Shown: in pieces, positions 56,970 through 64,000 of the stretch
How the letters are laid out: each line of letters opens with the position of its first letter
Numbering within the stretch: the first letter of the stretch is position 1
DNA from: Pseudopithomyces maydicus
Lineage: Eukaryota; Ascomycota; Dothideomycetes; Pleosporales; Didymosphaeriaceae
Length of the DNA stretch: 64,000 bases
Reading direction: 5' to 3'
Assembly (NCBI GenBank): GCA_026873275.1
Contig: JANTUC010000001.1
Span: 744,001 to 808,000 of the forward strand
Translations under genes and position numbers: made by a program
Notes under the pieces: generated by a model
Told to the model about the DNA's origin: nothing
Databases searched by the model: none
The model's input: only the letters and a program-made list of their open reading frames with translations

Positions 56970-58814
56970 TTATAGGTCTTGGAGTTCAAACTTAGCCAAT
57001 ATGGTGCATGTTGTCTCGTGACCTTTGAGATCCAGCTATAAATAGATTAGCTTGTACGAAACAAAAAAGCGAATGACTTGGAAAGTCAGTTAAGATGCGA
57101 ACACATACCATACGTATGAAATTCCAACCTGGAATAATATACATCAATCGAACGGCAGCTACTGCGAACAACGGGTTGCGAGAAAATGAGTCGTCACTCT
57201 TGATCAGGAGACGTAGGAATACCAGCTCGTTATCATCATACTCCCACTCCAAGACTTCTTTCCAAAGTGGGTCTGTCGGTGATGGGTTTTCCTTGTGGAG
57301 GAACCCGGTAAGCTTATGGGGTTTGTAGGGTTGTGTTTTGCGTTTAGGAGGTAGATTGTTCAGGTCGTTTGGATGTACAAGGGTACAGGTGAGGTAAGGC
57401 TTGATCTCATCATCACGGTCTTTGGGTGAAGGAACGTCGGTTGCACCGGCAACATGCAATCTTAACCGTTTTCTCCTACCGCTGTTCAGGCTGCCAGCCC
57501 CGCCCAAACGCAGAGATGCAGGTTTAAGAACGTAGCCGCCCGATCCCGCAAACAAGGCTTCATTTAGCTGTGAGCTGGCGCCGAACGTTTGCCAGTTCAA
57601 GGCGCAAATCTGGGCACCGATACCCTATCGCAATTTGTCAGGAGAAAAAAGTGCATGGTTATCATGCAATGTATCACGTACCCAGAAAGGAACAGGCGCA
57701 AGGTTCTTGGATGATATGCGTGTGCCTTTTGGAAAGACACGCATTAGGTGTTGCGAATTATGCACAGCAATTTTTTGGCTGCTTGATGGCATGTGTACTT
57801 TCAGACCGGTTTCTGATACATTGATCAAGTGATGGTGCGGTGAATTTTCCAGTACGCTTTCGTACCAGGAGTTATTCACTGGTTTTACAGATTGTGCATA
57901 CACACCAAGCTCTGCAAGCTGGGGGATGATGTTTCCAGCGTTGGCGGTTTTTTCTTTTCCCGGTACTGGCGATGGGCTGCTTGTTGCTCTTCATCCTCGG
58001 ATGAATCGTCGCTAGAATCACTGTCTTCTTCGTCTGGTAGGTGATACTCGACGATCAGAACAATTTTATTCCCCAGTTCGGCAAGAGTGACATGCTCGTC
58101 TCCAACTTGCTGCTCACGTGTACCCTTTTGACGGATATCCCTGCTCAACAAGCGATCCTGGAAGACGTCTTTCATGATTTGCACCAGGCGGAGTTGGCCA
58201 TGGGCACTGCAGTGGTTCTCGAGAGAGATGATGATGGGGGCGGCATTTCGTTCATCCCGAGCTTCCTTGTCGACTACGTCACGTATAACCTGGCAGACGT
58301 GTCGGAAGGGGATGTTGGATACCAATGTATACCCATGCGTCACTTTAGGCTCGTCCTTGTCATCGTCGCCGTCCCAGGCATCGATCTCGACGCACCGGGA
58401 CCCGGTATAAAGGGCCGTCTCGTAGGCCGACGCATGGCTTTCTCCGAAGAGCTGGTGGGCCATCAGATATGTGTTGTGGCTTGAGCTGATGAAGTAGTCC
58501 GGCAAGGGGTGTCCTCGGTCGAGTACCTGAGCGGGAACATGCACATGGGGCCTGTCCAGGAATTCTCTCAGGGCCGGGGTTGGCTCATCCTGATCAATTC
58601 CAGCTTCGGCGTCGGACAGGACACCTTCTTTCACCAGGAAGGATCTCAATGCGCGACTGACGTTGAGCTGATTTTTCGTTATTGCCGACTGCCGTGAGGC
58701 ATGGCCACCGCCAGCGACTGTTTGCGCGTCGATGGCCTCGCCCTTGTCCTCGTCGTCGACAACTTGTCGCTTAAATGGGCTGAGCTTAGCGATGCCAGAT
58801 ATCAGGTCGGCCAT
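56970..58814 (-). CDS. Phosphoinositide-specific phospholipase C, apparent frameshift
   Basis: Exons 57,682-58,814, 57,109-57,624 and 56,970-57,035; introns 57 and 73 nt. ATG at 58,814 (MADLISGIAK). The X domain has both catalytic His, in FISSSHNTYLMAHQL and IISLENHCSAHGQL. The linker is acidic (EEDSDSSDDSSEDEEQQ). The Y domain runs from IIPQLAELGVYAQSV to GGYVLKPASL; then a C2 domain, RKRLRLHVAGATDVP to IIPGWNFIRM. The frame changes by one base in the six-T run 57,948-57,953 on the plus strand (A run after REKK). The enzyme cleaves PIP2 to IP3 and diacylglycerol in calcium signalling. No PH domain is seen, as in short fungal PLCs. Confidence 0.88.
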
Positions 58815-59797
58815 GATGGATAGGTGAGGCAAGTCGGGATGCGGATGGCAACAATGACGTTCCTCGAGTGCAGAAGGTGGGGTTCGCCCAGAGAGAATGT
58901 GACAGGGGGCACATGGACTGGAACACTACACTACACAGTGCCGTGGGGAATGGGCTAAACCGGATGCAGAAAAAGCCCCCATCAGCAACACCCTGGCCTG
59001 GAGATGTGCTCTACTTTTGTCTGCCGCAGTGAAATTGCACAGGCGTGGCCGCCATTTGGCTTCGGCTTGCCGCATGCTCATCGTTGTGACGTACATGCAT
59101 GCAGTCGTCTTGGTCGGCTTCATTTCACCATACACCCACCGTCAAGCATACGACGGCCATGGAGGTGACACACGCGTGTGATTCATGTACCCTCTGTATA
59201 TGCCGTGCTCGGTACTAACCATCTCCAAGCAGGCCGGCTTTCGATATCTCGCAACGGGGTGCGTCGAGCGAAGTTTACCTATCTGTTCGCTTAAAGCATA
59301 ATTGCTGTACGTGACGGGTAGCCAATCTTCATGAGCGAGACTTGCTCCACAGGCTCCGTCGTTGGTCACTGCCGGCCTATCCAAGTAGCTTGACACGTGT
59401 AGAACTTCACATCTTGCGTCTAACTCAACGTAGTACCGCCCCAAGACAAACACACAGCAGGACCAGCTGTCATCACTCGCTAGCCACACCGCCTGTACAG
59501 GCGGGCGGGGCTGACCTCACGTGAGGCGAGGGAGACGGGGTCTTTAAGCATACATAAGTCTCTACTATTCACATATCCATGGCATAAGGCCCCATCCCTC
59601 TATCTACATAGCGCCCATCCTTTTGGAATTTGTTGCGCACCATCTGTCTGACCACTAGCAATCTACAAAACTCACTACATACGTAGCACGGGCACTGGCA
59701 CGGGCACTGGCACGGGCACTGGCACCAAGACCTTACTCGACTGGTTCTCAATTTTGATTCTGCCGCATCTCGGTTAACTTGACACGAGAATTATATC
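58815..59797. other. Intergenic, 1 kb, between divergent PLC and PAL genes
   Basis: Holds both promoters and a minisatellite at 59,687-59,725, about 75 bp before the PAL start. No gene recognised. Confidence 0.5.
59687..59725 (+). repeat. 12-bp minisatellite CACGGGCACTGG, three copies
   Basis: Three perfect copies of CACGGGCACTGG and a partial fourth, 75-110 bp upstream of the PAL start codon. Confidence 0.85.
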
Positions 59798-61992
59798 ATG
59801 AGTACAACTCTCGCCGAGCTCGTGCTCTCGCAGTGGGAGGCGATGAACAAGCTCCCATCACCTATTGTGATTGATGGCGGAACCTTGGACATGGCGACGG
59901 CGGCTGCATTCGGCAAATACGGAGGACGTGTCAGTCTTTCAAATGAGTCTAACGTGCGTGAAAGGATACAATCTTGCGTTGATGTACTTAGTCGCCAGTT
60001 GCAGGAAGGCAGGACTGTGTACGGTAAAGAGTAGGCATCTCGAACTGTTCCGGTGCAGCTACTAAAGAGCAAACAGGCGTCAACACCGGTTATGGGGGCT
60101 CGGCAGATGTACGTTGTAGCTACGACCAAATGCACAAGCTACAACAGGCATTTGTACAACACCTCAACTGTGGTGTTATTTCAGTCCTACCTACATCTCC
60201 AAGTGAGCATATCGCACATTCTGCTTCGTTGAAGCAAGAATGGGTGCGTGCTGCGGTACTTATACGCGCTAATACAGTCGCACGCGGACACTCTGCTGTG
60301 CGAGTGTCGACTATAGAAACACTTCTGTGTCTTTTAAGTCAAGATGTTCTACCCATCATACCTACCCGGGGAAGCATATCGGCATCAGGGGATTTATCTC
60401 CGCTTTCGTACATCGCGGGCATGCTAGAAGGCAACCCGGCCATCTACTGTTGGAAGGGTCCCTCAGGTAATCGACAGATCGTCCCGGCTTCGGAAGCTCT
60501 GACGATCACTAAGATCGAACCCACTGTCTTCGAGCCCAAGGAGGCGTTAGGTCTTGTCAATGGAACCGCAATTTCAGCGGCTGCTGCGAGCTTGACGCTG
60601 GCTTCGATGAACAATATACTCTCCTTGAGTCAGCTCCTGACAGCTATGAATGTCGAGGCTGTCCTTGGGACAGCCACTTCTTTCGCACCCTTCATCTCCA
60701 ATATCCGACCACATCCAGGCCAAGCACAGGTCGCTTCTACCATCTTATGTGCCCTCCAGGGTTCCAGACTGGCGACAAGCCTTCTCCAAAACCACACTCA
60801 CGCTCTATTTCAAGATCGATACTCTCTTCGCACAGTGCCGCAGTGGCTAGGTCCGTTCGTAGAAGATATTCTTCTTGCTAATATGCAAGTGAACATTGAA
60901 TTAAACAGCACAACAGACAACCCACTCATTGATGCCAGTTCCGGGAGCATCTATCACGGTGGAAATTTCCAAGCCGTAACAATAACCTCAGCGATGGAAA
61001 AGTGTCGCTTAGCAGCACAAGCAATCGGCCGCATGCTGTTCTATCAGTTTACCGAGATGATAGATCCGACCAAAAACCGTGGGCTGCCACCGAATCTTTG
61101 TGTCGATGAGCCCAGTACGAGCTTCACTTTCAAAGGGGTGGACACCAATATGGCGGGCTACATGTCCGAGCTCTCTTTCCTCGCCAACCCAATACACAAC
61201 CATGTGGTCAGTGCAGAGATGGGAAACCAAGCATTGAACTCGCTTGCATTGATTAGCGCGCGATATACGGATACCGCTGTGGACATTCTTTCCATAATGT
61301 GTGCGTGCACGTTATACGGTACATGTCAAGCACTGGACTTGCGAGCTATGAACTACATGTTTCAATCCAAGCTGAAAGTTACCATGGACAAAAGGGTCGA
61401 AGATATTCTGCTGGTGGCTGGAGTTAGTGAAGTCTGGTACGCAAGGGCTCAAGCAGACGTCTGGAATTTCATAACCCACCAGCTAGACAAGACAACCACG
61501 CTTGATTCTCGGGAACGTTTCGACATGATCATGAAAGGCGCGCAGGTACCTCTACTATCCGTTCTCCGAGAAGCAAACGCTAGTCCGGATAGCCTCTTAC
61601 AACACCTCAATACCTGGACAGCAGTGAGCAGCAACAAAAGTCTCCGCTTGTTCAACGAGACAAGGCGTACCTACATGGACTCGGGTGATGCAAGGGAGTT
61701 GCTTGGACGCGCCTCGAGAAAACTGTATACGTTCATCAGGAAAGAACTCCAAGTGCCGATGCACAAGGGCGTTGTCGACCACCCAATGTACAAGGCATCT
61801 GGGGACCCGAACAATCTCTTGGAAAACGCAGAGGATCCTACCTCAAAGCGCACAATTGGTCATTGGATCGGTGTGATCAATGATACAATCAAGGAGGGGA
61901 AGATCATGAGGGTGGTAGCCGAGTGTCTCAAAGAGGCTGCAGGTGCAGGAAGTGAGCTCGTGCCCCGGCAGTTGAACCGAGGGGGGCTATAG
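59798..61992 (+). CDS. Phenylalanine ammonia-lyase
   Basis: Exons 59,798-60,023 and 60,077-61,992 (53-nt intron), 713 residues, the normal size of fungal PAL. The joined exons give VYGVNTGYGGSAD with the catalytic Tyr. SISASGDLSPLSYIAG holds the Ala-Ser-Gly that cyclises to the MIO electrophile. NGTAISAAAASL, NSTTDNPLID and EMGNQALNSLALISARYT are further conserved blocks. PAL deaminates phenylalanine to trans-cinnamate; a tyrosine or histidine ammonia-lyase activity is possible, but length and motifs favour PAL. Complete, with no frame problem. Confidence 0.93.
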
Positions 61993-62787
61993 TACGTAGT
62001 ACTCAGTCCACACGTAGAGTAGACGCCCTACCGGCCACTTGGTTTTGTGGACTGCGCACAGACATACGCATGCATGCATGCATGTATGTATGTATGTATG
62101 TATGTATGTATGTATGTATGTATGTGTGTGTGTAGAGCCCCAGGGGCGCACCTATGGGAATTTTATCTCACTTCTACACCAAGAATAGATGACTGAAGCT
62201 TCGCAGCTTGGTGAAACGGTCGATGGCCTTGGATGAAGCTGGGCCGATGCTTGTGATGGTTCGATGGCAAGCCATCGGTGGAGAATGAGGAGGGTAGCGC
62301 GGAGTGGTGCACGGCCCCTATGGTCGCGACTCGCTTTCTGTGAGGACCGTCAACGCCACACCGCCCATCTCAGCACCGTCGCCAAAACGGTCATCAAATG
62401 CCTCCCGGAAACACAGGACAAAACATTTCAGAGGCGCTTGCCGCTCCTGCTTTGCTTTGCAATGGTGATGGCTGGTTCCATGGCCGTAGTCCTGAGGCAA
62501 TCAACCCCCGCCAAGTGCTTGGCCCTACGATGAAACGCGTCCAAGTTGCTTCGTTGAAACCGTCATCAGCCACGCGCAAACCCCGGGGCCGAAGATCAGT
62601 CAGAACAGCTCGGATTCTGCTTCCTTCGGGCGGGTTTCAAGCATGATGACTACGGTTGCCGAGCTTAGCTCAAGCATCTACGAGAAGACTTGACACACTG
62701 TCACAACCCTTGAAACCATTGTGCCCTTCCCCGCGTTTGTCGCAGTTCAGAGCAAAATGGATCAATTTCCCACATATAAATCTGCGA
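61993..62787. other. Intergenic, 0.8 kb
   Basis: Between PAL and the BTB gene on the same strand. Contains the ATGC/ATGT microsatellite at 62,067-62,134; small reading frames at 62,260-62,650 look unsupported. Confidence 0.5.
62067..62134 (+). repeat. Tetranucleotide microsatellite (ATGC/ATGT)n
   Basis: About 3-4 ATGC units pass into about 10 ATGT units and end in a GT run. Confidence 0.9.
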
Positions 62788-63986
62788 ATGGATATCCAAG
62801 AGTTTCCCTTTCCTGATTTCTTACTAAAGATGCCATTTATGAACCCGAAAGGCATGTCGACTCTGGGCCACACCTTCAGGTACGCGTTCCCTACGAATAT
62901 AGTTCAGCCCTGCTCACTGCAGTCAGAAATTTCGATCAGACTATTCTGACCATCAAGGTCGGCAAGGGAGAGTTCCCAGAGTCTTTTAGTTGCCATCGAG
63001 AACTTCTGAGAAGATGCTCGACCTACTTCGATCGTGTTTTGGAACAGCAGAGCTCGTCGCCATACAAAGGCAGTGAGGCTGCGCTGGAGCTTGAGAACAC
63101 CAATCCGGATGTTTTTGATGCATTCATGATGTGGCTATACACTGGTTATATACCGCATCACCTAATCGAAGGTGGAAAAGAAGTGCAAGCCCCGTCGCAT
63201 TCCGTGGATCTGAACGGCAGCACAAACAGCACATCCGAAGCCGATGCCAAGGAAGGAGCCGATGATGTTGACACCGCATCGTGGGGCATTTCACTCGACA
63301 ATGACGATACTCCAGGCGAAGGATCGCAGAATGGGGACGCCTCCCCGGTGCCCGAAAACAGCGCTGAGAAAATACCGGGTGATGCTGAAAGCGAGAAAGG
63401 CACACCGGCACCTCCGATCCGCTTGACCGCAGCCGAAAAGCCCGAGATACCCAAGGAAACACTGTGTCCCTGCTGCTCTAGACCATACAAGTGGCGAGGT
63501 CTCGAAGGTTTTCTCGAGCGACGTTTCATCTCGCTTTACATATTCGCCCACCAATACGAGATACCCAAATTACGCCATGCAGTGATTCTCGCGTGGCAGA
63601 AAAACGACGAGATACTCCAATCAATGCCTGATCATAGCAATGTCATTGATGCTTATGAAAGCCTTCCGACGGACTCACCTTTGTGCAAATACTTCCTCGA
63701 CATGTATTGCGTCTACTGGGATCCAAAGAAAGACAATGAGCGCATGGTCTCGTTACGATCCCAGCTCCCTCAAGCGTTCTTGTTCGAGCTTGCTACCACT
63801 CTTGCCCAGGGCGAGAGACCTAAGACTGAAAAAGACTGGTGTGAATGGCACGAGCACGAGGACGAGGCAGCCAAAAAGGCATGCACTGAAGAAATGATGA
63901 AAGATGCTGCTGCAGCGAAAGCTCTCAAACGAATTCGCGACGTTAAAGGCTGGAAGGGTCTTGTAATGAAAAAGGGTAAGAGGTGA
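62788..63986 (+). CDS. BTB/POZ domain protein
   Basis: Exons 62,788-62,879 and 62,927-63,986; the 47-nt intron uses the second of two nearby acceptor AGs (CTGCAGTCAG), which keeps frame: TFR then NFDQTILTIKVGKGEFPESF. 383 residues from MDIQEFPFP. The BTB fold reads FSCHRELLRRCSTYFDRVL and NPDVFDAFMMWLYTGYI, typical of fungal BTB proteins. A disordered acidic Ser/Glu/Asp insert of about 95 residues (with CPCCSRPYKW after it) splits the domain from the C-terminal ISLYIFAHQYEIPKLRHAVI helices. Probable adaptor, possibly for Cul3 ligases; the partner is unknown. Confidence 0.85.
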
Positions 63987-64000
63987 TTACAATGAGGTGA

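Noticed and set aside
1..64000. CRISPR arrays, bacterial operons, tRNA or rRNA genes
   Set aside because: I saw no regularly spaced repeats, no bacterial signals and no convincing tRNA cloverleaf; a tRNA scan would be needed to exclude tRNAs in intergenic DNA.

Overview
This is nuclear DNA of a filamentous ascomycete (Pezizomycotina). The evidence is short 46-75 nt introns with CTGAC/CTAAC branch sites, fungal-specific families (HAL4/SAT4 kinase, AlcR-type Zn2Cys6 regulator, AtuA-like hydrolase, phenylalanine ammonia-lyase) and a two-speed layout in which an AT-rich block mutated by RIP (repeat-induced point mutation) abuts GC-balanced gene space. Gene content fits Dothideomycetes, probably Pleosporales; the species is not resolvable by eye.

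Bases 1-15,230 are an AT-rich repeat island. At 1-2,123 lies a RIP-destroyed minus-strand copy (LTR plus gag) of a Ty3/Gypsy element. At 3,285-10,009, flanked by the 5-bp target duplication ATTAC, sits an apparently intact, recent copy of the same family: LTRs identical by eye, TATA box, putative self-primer site, gag, a canonical -1 frameshift signal, a pol with protease, RT, RNase H, integrase and chromodomain, an antisense Zn2Cys6-coiled-coil ORF and a polypurine tract. It is inserted in older RIP-mutated DNA that resumes at 10,015 and holds at least one unrecognised coding relic near 12.35-13.12 kb.

From 15,239 onward the genes are: HAL4-like kinase (-), membrane-anchored spermidine-synthase-like protein (-), CCDC97-like protein (+), decayed allantoate-permease-type MFS transporter (-), PLAC8 protein (-), mitochondrial hypothetical (-), CAND1 (+), a 3.5-kb gene-poor gap with dispersed repeats, a small RanBP2 zinc-finger protein (+), Urb2/Npa2 (-), MIC10 (+), NCS1 uracil/allantoin-type permease (-), GNAT acetyltransferase (+), AlcR-type regulator (-), Fe-dependent alcohol dehydrogenase/maleylacetate reductase-like (+), catalase pseudogene (+), AtuA-like pseudogene (+), PI-PLC (-), phenylalanine ammonia-lyase (+) and a BTB/POZ protein (+).

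Two kinds of damage recur. Several conserved genes change frame by one base, three of them at homopolymers (AlcR, Fe-ADH, PI-PLC) and others in short mixed runs (kinase, spermidine-synthase-like), which looks more like consensus error than biology. By contrast catalase and AtuA carry in-frame stops explained by C-to-T changes, mostly CpA to TpA, like mild RIP or true decay of a small catabolic cluster. The most interesting region is the retroelement: within 6.7 kb one can read a self-priming replication design, a textbook frameshift site, a triple Cys/His repeat at the Gag C-terminus and an antisense DNA-binding-like protein.
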